The notes below the pieces were generated by a model. It made no database searches and was not told where the DNA came from. It was given only the letters and a program-made list of their open reading frames with translations. Made by a program: the position numbers and the translations under genes. Shown one piece after another: positions 35,148 to 44,622 of a stretch of DNA of 64,000 nucleotides (position 1 is its first letter; each line of letters begins with the position of its first letter). This DNA comes from Aurelia coerulea (lineage: Eukaryota; Cnidaria; Scyphozoa; Semaeostomeae; Ulmaridae). The stretch lies in contig CM076957.1 of NCBI GenBank assembly GCA_039566865.1, positions 14,579,896 through 14,643,895 of the forward strand, given 5' to 3'.

Positions 35148-35490
35148 GATGGCGGCACAGTTTGAAAGCGGTGAAGGATGTGACGGTAGCAAGAATTTAG
35201 CTAGCTTTCACACGATACTGGGACAATTTGAAAACGGTAGGAAACATGATGGTAAAAAAATCGTTGCAATCTCCCCAAGAATTTTATGACAAAAAAGGCT
35301 AGTTTTGAAAGCGTCCAAAAATATTCCGTTTTCATCTCTTTCGAGTGAACCGTTTTCAAAATATGCCGGTAAGAGTTTTGTTTTCACACCATATCGTTTT
35401 CAATATCTACTGGCACTGGCAAAAAAGTCCGTTTTCGGGTAGGATGCCTATCCGTCACATTTTTCACCATTTCAAAATTGTGTCAGCATC
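35148..35490. mobile_element. MITE with imperfect TIR
   Basis: Left GATGGCGGCACAGTTTGAAA and GGATGTGACGGTA are matched in reverse by CCGTCACATTTTTCACCATT and GTGTCAGCATC at the right. Target duplication not resolved. Confidence 0.6.
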
Positions 35491-35790
35491 ATAAGAATGT
35501 AGTCTAAATGGAGTTCCTTTGTGGTAACAAGTCAAAATAGTTAAAAGTTTCTTAGCTCTTAATCACGTATATGCGCTAGTCAAACGGTGCCAATATTTCC
35601 CCGAACCTCGTCCAAATTTGTTATTCAGTACGTTAGCACCATTTGACGGACACTTTACATTAAACATGGCCAGGACAATAACATAGTTAACTAACATGAA
35701 AAGATGTTGGACAGATGTTCACTAGTTGCATTTTTTCCATGTATCTAGAAATTCCAAAAAGATTTTCTCATAAACGGGTTCCTTGGCAGC

Positions 35791-36116
35791 CCCGGGGGGG
35801 GGGGGGGGGTACTTGACCTAAATTTGTACGGGGGTGTGCCCACGAAAAAATTTTTTTTTACCCTGCTCCAGAATTTTTCGCTCAAAATGATAACCTGTTC
35901 TAGAAAAAATTGGTGAAAAGTATACTCAAAAACATGAAATTTGACCGAAAAACGACCCGATCTAGCAGAATATTCCCCTTTGACATGTTTTGACAACCTG
36001 CTCTAGAAAACTTGCCTCATTTTGATACCCTGTGCTAGAAAAAATTGGTGAAAACGATACCCTTAAAAACGGCACATCCCCGTTGGACAAATATACTAAG
36101 TACCCCCCCCCCCGGG
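35791..36116. mobile_element. G-tract-capped MITE, copy B, TSD TTGGCAGC
   Basis: Starts CCCGGGGG (16 G in total) GTACTTGAC and ends AAGTAC, a C tract, GGG. Exact 8-bp duplication TTGGCAGC at 35783-35790 and 36117-36124. The interior has tandem phrases based on CCTGCTCTAGAAAA and ATTGGTGAAAA, period roughly 35-40 bp. No ORF. Confidence 0.93.
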
Positions 36117-36495
36117 TTGGCAGCACAAAAATACGCATGGTGCATGGTTTTGATTTAATTTTTTATTTAATTCAATTAGGCAAGGTAGCCTCGTCAACAA
36201 TAGTCAATGAGAACTGCTTTTCAGGGGGCTGTTGCAATGGATTTGCATGCACATTTTTCCTTTACATTGCACAGGGACTTTGATCTGTGTGATCCCTCAA
36301 TATATGCTCACTGAATGCAAGTGCTAATCTAGTAACTCGCAAATAAATTGAACTTCTGGCAGTTGGTCAGCGGTGACTGCTTCTATGCTGTGATTATTGG
36401 CATTTCAACCCCTATGGCAACAATGGGGGGAAAGGAAGGTAAACTTTCAGAGGTGCAGGAATCATGAAAGCTCCTAAAAATTGTAAACTTGAAAT

Positions 36496-36837
36496 CCCGG
36501 GGGGGGGGGGGGGTACTTAGTATATTTTGCTGACGCCATGTGCACTCCTTTCCGGGTATCGTTTTCGCCTCTTTTTTCGAACGCCGGGTATCAAAAGAAG
36601 TCAATTTTTCTAAAGCCGGTTGTCAAACGTGTTATTTCATTGTTTTTCGACGAAGTTTTACGTTTAGGGGTATGCTTTTTGCCAATTTTTACGTTTTGGG
36701 ATACGCTTTTCGCCGATTTTTTCTAAAGCCGGCTATCATTTCGAGGGAAAATTGGGGAAAATTTCTAAAGCCGGTTGAAAATTTTTTTTCTTGGAGTGCA
36801 CCCCCCCATACAATTGAAAGTCAAGTACCCCCCCGGG
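36496..36837. mobile_element. G-tract-capped MITE, copy C, TSD CTTGAAAT
   Basis: Starts CCCGGGGG (15 G) GTACTTAGT and ends CAAGTACCCCCCCGGG. Exact 8-bp duplication CTTGAAAT at 36488-36495 and 36838-36845. The interior repeats TCTAAAGCCGG and GGGTAT phrases. Only 380 bp from copy B. Confidence 0.93.
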
Positions 36838-36913
36838 CTTGAAATATCAAAAGAGTGATGCTTGTATAACGATTTCACATATCAGGTACAGTATAACAAC
36901 AGAGAAAACATAC

Positions 36914-36970
36914 CATTGAATGAATAGGCAGTCTTGATCTTATAAACCCACCAACTGCAGCACCAACGAG
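36914..36970 (-). CDS. RING-H2 gene, probable exon 2 (membrane segment)
   Basis: 57 bp, acceptor CCACTTCTTCCAG, donor ATG/GTATGT, phase 0 at both ends: LVGAAVGGFIRSRLPIHSM. Joined to the first exon (LLLYVGCA) it extends a hydrophobic run, giving a second membrane segment followed by positive residues. Confidence 0.65.
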
Positions 36971-37051
36971 CTGGAAGAAGTGGCATACACCGGGTGAGTA
37001 AAAAAAGTTAACAGATTTGGTGGGCTGTGCAATGAAAAGTATCCAGCTGAT

Positions 37052-37472
37052 CAGTGGCATGGCCACGGGGGTTGGGGGGGGGGGTATGGGGGCAATTGCC
37101 CCCAATTTTTATGGAAAGATGGTTCTTGAGATTCCTTTAAAACTGAAGAGAAAATAGCTGGGTATACGTTGAATAAGAATTTTCTGAGAAATGTCAAATC
37201 TTCCATTTTAGCTCTGGCAAGCATGATATTGGGAGATACATTCTAAGCCGAAATGAAGGATCTTTCTTCAAAAATTTTCGTAGTTCTCTGATTTATAGGA
37301 TAACTGTCACAAAACTATCCAGGTTTCCTTGTCGCTAAAGGCAAGCATGATATTGGGAGATGCAATCTAAGCCAAAGTAAAGGGCGTGGCCCCAAACATT
37401 TTCAAGGAGGCTTCGCCCCCAGACCCCCTCATTTCAAAACCCCCCACTTAACTTACCCTGGCCAGGCCACTG
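37052..37472. mobile_element. hAT-like MITE, TSD CAGCTGAT
   Basis: TIR CAGTGGCATGGCCACGG versus the complement of CCCTGGCCAGGCCACTG; exact 8-bp duplication CAGCTGAT at 37044-37051 and 37473-37480. Two internal direct copies of GCAAGCATGATATTGGGAGA about 125 bp apart. Confidence 0.9.
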
Positions 37473-37819
37473 CAGCTGATATATATGAAGCTTTTGCTCA
37501 ATAAAATCACTTATCAACTTATAGACCCAGAAATTAAGAAAATGCTTGTGTAAGTGGTTTGTATGGGAATGAGAACTCCCATGTTGGATTCTGGTCCATG
37601 ATTTCCTTTTGAAATTTCAATTGAATGCAATTAGAATTGTAGCAATGCAATCTGTAACAGGCTTCTAGCTTATAATACAGCATCTGTTATGTTAATTACG
37701 ATTTTCAAAAACAGCATTTACATTTCAATGGCAAGTAAATCATCGACCAGAATCAAGCGTGCAATACTCATTCCCATACAAAACACCCCACAGTAACGAC
37801 CCTGCCGAACATTAAAAAT

Positions 37820-38090
37820 ACAGTGGGGAACTTGAAATTAAACATTTTCAACGGGGATTAGAAATATCATGGTGGGGGAAGGAAACTTTTGGCTGTTATA
37901 ATTTTTGACGGGGAGAAAGAGTTTTAACAGGGAACCAACAGAAACACGGCGGGGAAAGTGTTTAAACTCAAACTTAGAGGGGACATAAATTTTCTTGGCG
38001 GGTCTTCCTTCTACCTTGGTGGGGCAATGTTTCATTGGGGTCATTACTGGGGGGTGTTACAAACCCCTTCCCCAAATTGTTGGGTCTAAT
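37820..38090. repeat. Degenerate G-run-spaced repeat
   Basis: About ten GGGGA/GGGG runs spaced 20-35 nt apart (for example CAACGGGGATT, GACGGGGAGA, GGCGGGGAAA) on the plus strand, suggesting a decayed minisatellite or transposon interior. No termini found. Confidence 0.5.
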
Positions 38091-38734
38091 CTATGAGTGA
38101 TTTGCCTTGGTGAGTGAGTGAACTGACCATTTAGTTTCAGGAAATGCACCTGTAGCTTCATGGAAAAATGCCCTTGAAGTGTGTTCCCCCAAATTAATGA
38201 TGCTTCCTGCGGCCCTGTAGTATAATGCATTGATACAGTCTAAATCAGATGGTTTGCCATGTTTCGCCATAGTTGCTAATCTATGCCATTTAACTGGGAA
38301 GAATCAAAGGATCTAGTGATGGCAGTCCAGTTGGCCAAATGCATATTCTCTAGTTCCATGTCATCTGGATTAAGAGCTCTGTTTGCCATCATCTTTACTG
38401 GCTGATTATAAAAACATGCAAATCTACTAAAGTTTCCTCAAAACAATATCAAAGTCTGGAAACCATAAGCTTGTTATTCAGAAAAAAATGATAATTATTC
38501 TAAAAATCCGTTCATGTTTCCAAAAGGTTATTAATATTCTTCTTTTGAGAAAATAAGACATCTGAACGGCAAAAACAAATGGCTATAAGTTGTTTCAGCA
38601 AGGGCTCCCAAGGGCTACAGTATGTCTATTGGCCAATGGCCTTTTGTAACTGCAAACTTGTAACTCACAATGGATGGTATTTTCAATAAAAATTTAATTG
38701 TACTTGACATATTTAATACACTGTTGCTAAAACA
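38091..38734. other. Intron sequence, nothing recognised
   Basis: No exon, TIR or tandem repeat supported. Confidence 0.35.
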
Positions 38735-38862
38735 GCAGAGAAGAACTTTTTTCCAAGATGCATGGCATTTTTCAATCAAATTCATTTGGTAGAATTGTCA
38801 AAAATTCTTAATTGGAACATAATGCATAGTTCCTTGCTATCATCTTTTAGTTTAACCAGGTC
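38735..38862. mobile_element. Diverged MITE (AAGATGCATTGC family)
   Basis: AAGAACTTTTTTCCAAGATGCA at the left is mirrored by ATGCATAGTTCCTTGCTATC at the right, like the arm of the copy at 30061-30208. Confidence 0.6.
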
Positions 38863-39701
38863 TTGGAAACATTTCCAACTGGCTCTAACAAAAGCTGTTT
38901 CTATATTCATCAAAACGAAAATTCAGTGATACTTCAGGTATGCAATGAGATACATTGGACACATGTAAAATGTCACAATCTATCAACAAACTCTATATTT
39001 GGCATAAATTTGATACTAGGTTCATTTGCATATTCCTTAGTAGTATTTACTGTTGAAGCATTGTTGTTCATAGTTATATAACTGACACCTAACCTACAGG
39101 TTGAGCAAGGTTTACCTCAGGGATATACAAGGGACTCATGGCGTCAGATTAATTGGTGACAGTTTTGGACATGATGGCTCAGCTGAGTTTTGGGTCAAAC
39201 ATTTAAGTAGAGTAGAAATTACTTTTAGGGCTACTTTAAGGCCACAACCCAACATTAGCAGTCTTGGGAGTTCTAAGAGGAACATGCTTTTGTGAATTGT
39301 TCAGGAACTCGCCAGATCATCATAAGTCTTAGGAAAAGATTTTTTGTATGTATGGTTTAAGCGAAAAATGATCAAGTTGGCGGCATTGCAAAACGAAGGT
39401 TTCACATCCCTTCCTCTAGGCCTTTCATTTTTATTGCTCTTAGTGCAGATCTTGTTCTATGTTCATGCTCTTTGTACTTTTATTTTTAGTTCAGACCTGC
39501 ACCACTGTGGTGTCAAAGAATGAAGAAAAACAAAAAGCCTTTTCCTGCATCCAGGTACCATGGAGAGTTTCCAAAGTTGAGGGGCTAAAAGTCAAATTCA
39601 ATTCTTACCCTGACCATCCCCACTGGGGGTCAATAAGATTTTTTTGCACAAAAGCCCAGGGACCAGGGAAATCTTTTTCAGCCAATGCCTGGGGGCTGGC
39701 C

Positions 39702-39881
39702 CAGTCTGCAGAGTATGGCAGTTCTCAACAAGATCCCGTGCATGCAGACCAACGAAGCAGCGGCGTGCTCGCGTGCAAGGACTTTGATTCCTAGTGAACA
39801 AAATATCTCGTTCAAAATCGGCATGCAAATGAAATTATTGAAAAAAATCTCGTGTGTGCAGCTGCCACACTCTGCAGACTG
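39702..39881. mobile_element. 180-bp MITE with 10-bp target duplication
   Basis: TIR CAGTCTGCAGAGTATGGCAG with a good complement at the right; flanked by an exact direct repeat GGGGCTGGCC (39692-39701 and 39882-39891). A 10-bp duplication is more like Mutator-type elements than hAT. It sits in a local repeat of CCCAGGGACCAGG-like phrases spanning 39550-40050. Confidence 0.8.
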
Positions 39882-40201
39882 GGGGCTGGCCATTGAAAAT
39901 GTGCCATATTCCTATTAAATGTATAATACAAAGCTCAAATGGGGCTCAAGCCAGGGAGCCCCGGGGGCCATGGAAAAATTTACAGTCAAATGCCTGGGGA
40001 CTGGGCAAATTTTTTGAGCAAATGCCCAGGGATGTCCTGGGGCATTATTAGGGTAGGAGTTAAACAAGACAAAGGGCATTTTTTAAGCTCTCAGAAAAGG
40101 ACAAAACAAAATACGAGTCAATTGAAAATGCAGGATTATGCAAAAAGTGCATGGATTTGGCCCCTCCTCCTATTCAGTGTGGCACTGTGGTCCCTGCCTC
40201 C

Positions 40202-40499
40202 CCAGGGTGCATTCCATGTACTTAGGCCCGAAGATCTTCGGCGTAGACCTGACTTTTTGTCGGCGTAGCGGCGTCATTTTTTCAACAAAATCGGCTCTTG
40301 GCGCGACGGCATACGAAAATCTGCCTACCTTGGCGTTATTGTGAAGTTGTCCTCGATCTTTTCTTATGTGAATTAGCAGTCTCTTTTGATATGATCAAAT
40401 ATATATGACGTGTATTCTCTCTCCCTGAAAATACCTGGCGTACGAAAGCTTAGGGCTCGGCGTACCTTCGGCGTAGGTTTTACATGGAATGCACCCTGG
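40202..40499. mobile_element. hAT-like MITE, TSD CTGCCTCC
   Basis: Perfect TIR CCAGGGTGCATTCCATG and complement; exact 8-bp duplication CTGCCTCC at 40194-40201 and 40500-40507. 298 bp with repeated TTCGGCGTA phrases inside. Confidence 0.93.
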
Positions 40500-41256
40500 C
40501 TGCCTCCATCCATGAATTTCAGTCTCAGTGTGTGAAAATAAATTTGTTGGGCAGCAACAAGCCATCAATTTATTCTTTTTGTTTAAATTTTATTTACATA
40601 GACTATACTATATATGGAGCTCTTCTGACATTTTATAACTTGCTTCACAATCTTTTGCACAGAAGAGATGAATTTTGCATTTTAAAAAACAATCTTTGTA
40701 AATGTTTCAATACCGCAAAAGAATAAGTGATTTAGGCCTACCCATAGTCAATAGCATATGGTCTACCAAATTAATAAAATGCAGAAAAAATCATTCCAAC
40801 CAGAGGCTCAATTTGAATCAATCATGGAAAGTCATTGAAAAACATTTTTGTCGTTATTCACCACCTAATAAAAATAGGTGCAAAAAGATTGACTAGCATG
40901 ACAGTAAATTGGAATTAAATTGGAAGACTCTCCAGAAATGCGACCTTTCTACGTGTAAGGAAATAGCTGTTGACTGGTCTGGTCTAGGGCAACTTGGCAG
41001 GGCTAGCATAGCACAAAGGAGACATGAGACCCAAGTGCAGAGTGCAGTGTCTACCTTTCAATCCGATCCCACGGCGGCCTAACATATAAAACTGTGTGTT
41101 TGTGTTCAGGGCAAACAAGAAACGCCTTTAACACGAAATAACTGTTGTTGTACTTTAAGGCTCCTTTAGAATCAATTTAGAGGGCTTAGTTAGTATTTTC
41201 AAGGCGGTAAAAGGTCTGAACAGGCAGTGAAGAATTAGCGATGAGAACATTCTTAC
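40500..41256. other. Intron 1 of the RING gene, near exon 1
   Basis: Nothing supported; short AT-rich ORFs only. Confidence 0.35.
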
Positions 41257-41400
41257 CGCACAGCCAACATACAGGAGCAGGGTGGATCTGAACACACCAA
41301 TGATGATGAAAACGATGCCAGAAACGCATAAACCAAGGTTGATGAACTTTGATAGCTGTCCTCGAAGATGAGACACTCTCTCTGTAGTATTTTCAGGCAT
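41257..41400 (-). CDS. RING-H2 gene, probable first coding exon (membrane anchor)
   Basis: ATG at 41400 with A at -3 is the only ATG in the frame. It reads MPENTTERVSHLRGQLSKFI then a hydrophobic helix NLGLCVSGIVFIIIGVF and LLLYVGCA, ending in phase 0 at donor GCG/GTAAGA. The whole gene would be an N-terminal two-helix membrane anchor, a roughly 150-residue middle part, a RING-H2 finger and an acidic tail: a membrane-bound E3 ubiquitin ligase by inference. Linking these 5' exons to the RING exons rests on strand, order and phase, not on transcript data. I do not recognise a named vertebrate orthologue. Confidence 0.6.
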
Positions 41401-41579
41401 CTTTAGGGTCTGTAGGTAGCTTTGATGGGCAGTACTTTCGTCTGTTATAGCAGCGACTCTGCGGTAGACTGGATGAAATTTTTTTATGTGAAGCAGCCAA
41501 GGAAGGAGGCAGCCGTTCGTTGTCCGTTGACCGGTCAGATAGACCAACAAAAACAGGTCTGACTTGTTTCAATCTTTAC

Positions 41580-41591
41580 TGCGCATGTGCA
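41580..41591. promoter_or_regulatory. NRF1-like site upstream of RING exon 1
   Basis: TGCGCATGTGCA, one base from the palindromic NRF1 consensus, 180 bp upstream of the ATG. NRF1 sites are common in broadly expressed animal promoters. A GGAC pentamer microsatellite lies a little further out at 41702-41723. Confidence 0.4.
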
Positions 41592-41725
41592 TAACAACAA
41601 GTCTAGACCTTTTGGTCAGACCTTAGTCACGTGATCGATTGTTTTCCGTCCTTCACCTGTCAATCTATTGTTCATCGTCATTGGCCCATGTCCTACTCAT
41701 CCTGGACGGACGGACGGACGGACGA

Positions 41726-42904
41726 GCCATATTGCAGGTTCATTATGCAATTCTTTTCGCGTTTCGCGAACTTAGCGGTTGACCGTAATGTCACTTCGCA
41801 AAATGAGTAAAAATAAAAAAAAAAAACCTGTTTCCCTCATATGGACACTTGATGTTCTAAGTGAGTAAATTACTATGATAAGAAAAAGCACAATTATGTT
41901 TGAAAGATTACAAATTGTTAGTTGTCCTGCTTCCCTGCCCTTCTCGCAAACTTGTGGTTGACCTTCAGTTCGTAAAACAAGTCAAAAGCATGTTTTTCCT
42001 CTATCGAAGGCTTCATGTTTCTAACAAAGTGACAATAGTATAGTTGTGGTAAGATACTGCAAGAGCTTTATCTTTGAAATAAAAGATCAGGGATGTGTCT
42101 TCCATCTCATGTTATTAAATCAGTCATTATTAAAGGTCAGAAAAAAGAAAACTTTTATCTGTGCGGGATCTGTGCACGCCGAACCATTTTGATTGACCCT
42201 AGATCATATTCTTACATCATCCCTTGCAAGGTTCCTGACTTAAATCAAGAATATCGCACAAAGCGTGGGGAGGGGAACAAGTTCTGAATGAACTTCAGTT
42301 CAAAAAGGCATTTTCCAGAAATCTTTACAATAATTTGCAACAAGACTACGAAGTCATTACTTGACAACAAAGTAACGGCAATCAATCTATGTTTTGCATG
42401 GTAAATGTTTGCGTTGCAGAGATGGCATGTCATGTCTAAGCCCCCACGGGGGTCTTTGTTCCCATGATCCCTAAAAAATTCAAAAAAATCTCCCATGTTC
42501 CCATCAATGATTAATGATTCTTGAATGCTCCCTAAAATTGAAAAAGAAATGTCGAACTGTTTCTCAGTTCCTCAAAAATGTCTTTCTGTCTGGATTTTGC
42601 TAACATTGCTATGTCCCATAAATACATGGTAAATGGATCCCAATTGGATGAATTGGACAAAACTCGAAAACCGGAAGACTGTTGGTTTTCCCATTGCAAG
42701 ATGACATCAAAATTCCTCTATCGAGGTGTTTAGAGATTTTCGGGAAGGAATTGGATGAATCATGAGTGTATGAGTCTCTTGTCTTGTCGATGTCCTGGAA
42801 AGTTCAAATGTAAAAACACTAAGATTCGTCATTGGCTGAAGTCTGACGAAATTTGGGACAACTTGGTAGTTCAAGGTGACGTACCCGTTGCAAAATGTTG
42901 TAAA
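41726..42904. other. Intergenic between RING gene promoter and transposon cluster
   Basis: No gene recognised on either strand. Confidence 0.35.
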
Positions 42905-43665
42905 ACCCTCCCGGAAGGGCCGTCGCGAGATGGGCCGGGCCCCAGCATGTGGAGATTGGCCTTCATTTAGAATTTCAGTGTGCCTGAAAACGTTCCTGAA
43001 AGAAAATTAGCGGGTGTCCCAAAAAAGCACTCCCGTTTGAAAAATCACCAAAATTTGATTACACGGCCGACCTTCAATTTTCTTTTGTTGTCAAGTACAG
43101 CAAAGACCAAATTATTTTCCAAAATATAGCTGATCTTGTAATTGGCTTAAAATTTAGCAAATTTAGTTCTTTTAGGGCTATCTGCTTTTGGATCATACTG
43201 CAGAAAAGCACTGATGATTGCCAGATCAATTTATTTGAGCATCTAAAGTTTCTAATTTTGCTATTAATGACAGAAGGAAATGCGCGCGATCATTTGAGGC
43301 TTCACTGATGATAAAAAATCTGAAGATTTTGACCCTTGACAAGATTGAGTATTTTGCTTAAAAACCATAGCTCAAAAGAAGGTTTTTGAACGCGTAATTT
43401 TTCTATCTTGCTGTATCAAAAGCAAACATTTGATCATCTATGAATATGTTTGGGTCTTTGAAAAACAACTCAAAAAGAAAATTTTATCAAAGGTTTGATA
43501 ATCAATTTTTGGTGATCTTTTAAACAGGAGTACTTTTTTGGGACACTCGGTAGAACAAAGACAAAATACATACCTTATTTCTTGCGGGTCCCCAAAGGCC
43601 CCGGGCCCCTTGGTAACTACCCAGGCTACCCCCGTCTCGTCGGTCCTTCCTCCCGGATCTATGGT
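42905..43665. mobile_element. Possible GC-ended element holding F3
   Basis: CCGGAAGGGCCGTCGCGAGA near 42912 resembles the complement of TCTCGTCGGTCCTTCCTCCC near 43635, and GC-rich GGGCCCC stretches lie just inside both. Target duplication not found. It encloses the foldback element at 43010-43550. Confidence 0.45.
43010..43550. mobile_element. CCGGGTG element F3, TA duplication
   Basis: Left GCGGGTGTCCCAAAAAAGCA (first base changed) and right complement of CCGAGTGTCCCAAAAAAGTA, flanked by TA. Internally collinear with the copy at 60140-61352 and carries the empty site of that copy's nested insertion (near 43128). Confidence 0.88.
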
Positions 43666-43919
43666 ACTAGAAGATATTAATTGTAATTAAATTGGATGAA
43701 GCGTTGTTGTCATTTCAGAGCACTAACAATTAATTACAACAATTGGTTATTGTACTGCTATTAGCCAATCCTGTCAGATCTGATGGATAGACACTGTTAA
43801 TTTAAGAAATTCGATTAACAAATATTCTCAGAAAGATTTTCCAGCAAAAATATTTCTCTTGTAAATGTTACGCCTTGTCGTTTGATCTGCAGTCAGTTGC
43901 AAAAGTTTTTATTTATCTA

Positions 43920-44568
43920 CCGGGTGCGCCAAAATAAACTATGCACGTTTGGCAGGCCACAATGAGTCATACACTTGACCTATCTTGAAGATTTATGACT
44001 TAATTGCTAACAGAAAGCCTGAATTAGATACTGGGATTTTTTGCAATTTTTTTCAATTCAGCTTTTAGAGCTAGAAAAGAGTTCCCTAAAATTTTAGTGT
44101 TTGAAAAACACTAAAACCGATCAAAAAACATCGATCAGTTTTTCCAAATAATCGCCATGAATGGAGAGAGAGAGAACTTGTTCGTGGTGATTTGAGATTT
44201 AGAAATCGACCAATTGTAATCTGCTGTACAAAAGTTCGTACTAAACCCCCAAATCCCCCTGAAAACGTTTTCTCTTTGTTCATTCATGCTGAATCTTTAA
44301 AAATTTGATCAACGTTTTTTGATCGTTTTCAATGTTTTGGAAAACGAGCATTTTAAGAAACTCGCTGCTAGCTCTAAAAATTGAAAACGGAAAAATTTGC
44401 AAACGTCCTAGCTAACTATTAAGTCATAAAATCGGTCCTGTTTACGATTTATCGTGGCCTCTAATTCAGGCTTTCTGCTAACGATTAAGCCATAAATCTT
44501 CAAAATCAGTCCAGTGTACGATTTGTTATGGCCTGCCAAACGTGCATAGTTTATTTTGGCGCACCCGG
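43920..44568. mobile_element. CCGGGTG foldback element F4, TA duplication
   Basis: Ends CCGGGTGCGCCAAAATAAAC and its exact complement, flanked by TA (43918-43919, 44569-44570). Arms are inverted copies (CATGCACGTTTGGCAGGCCA-like, GAAAGCCTGAATTAG). Inserted in the left arm of the large foldback element; the right arm shows the empty site. Confidence 0.95.
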
Positions 44569-44622
44569 TATTCAGAAAAGTTTTCATTTATCCATTCTTA
44601 CAAATCGCTGCTTGTGGCGTAC

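Noticed and set aside
44542..44622. N-terminal 27 codons of the 716-codon frame
   Set aside because: They read through F4 and foldback-arm DNA upstream of the LINE insertion point and are not LINE protein.
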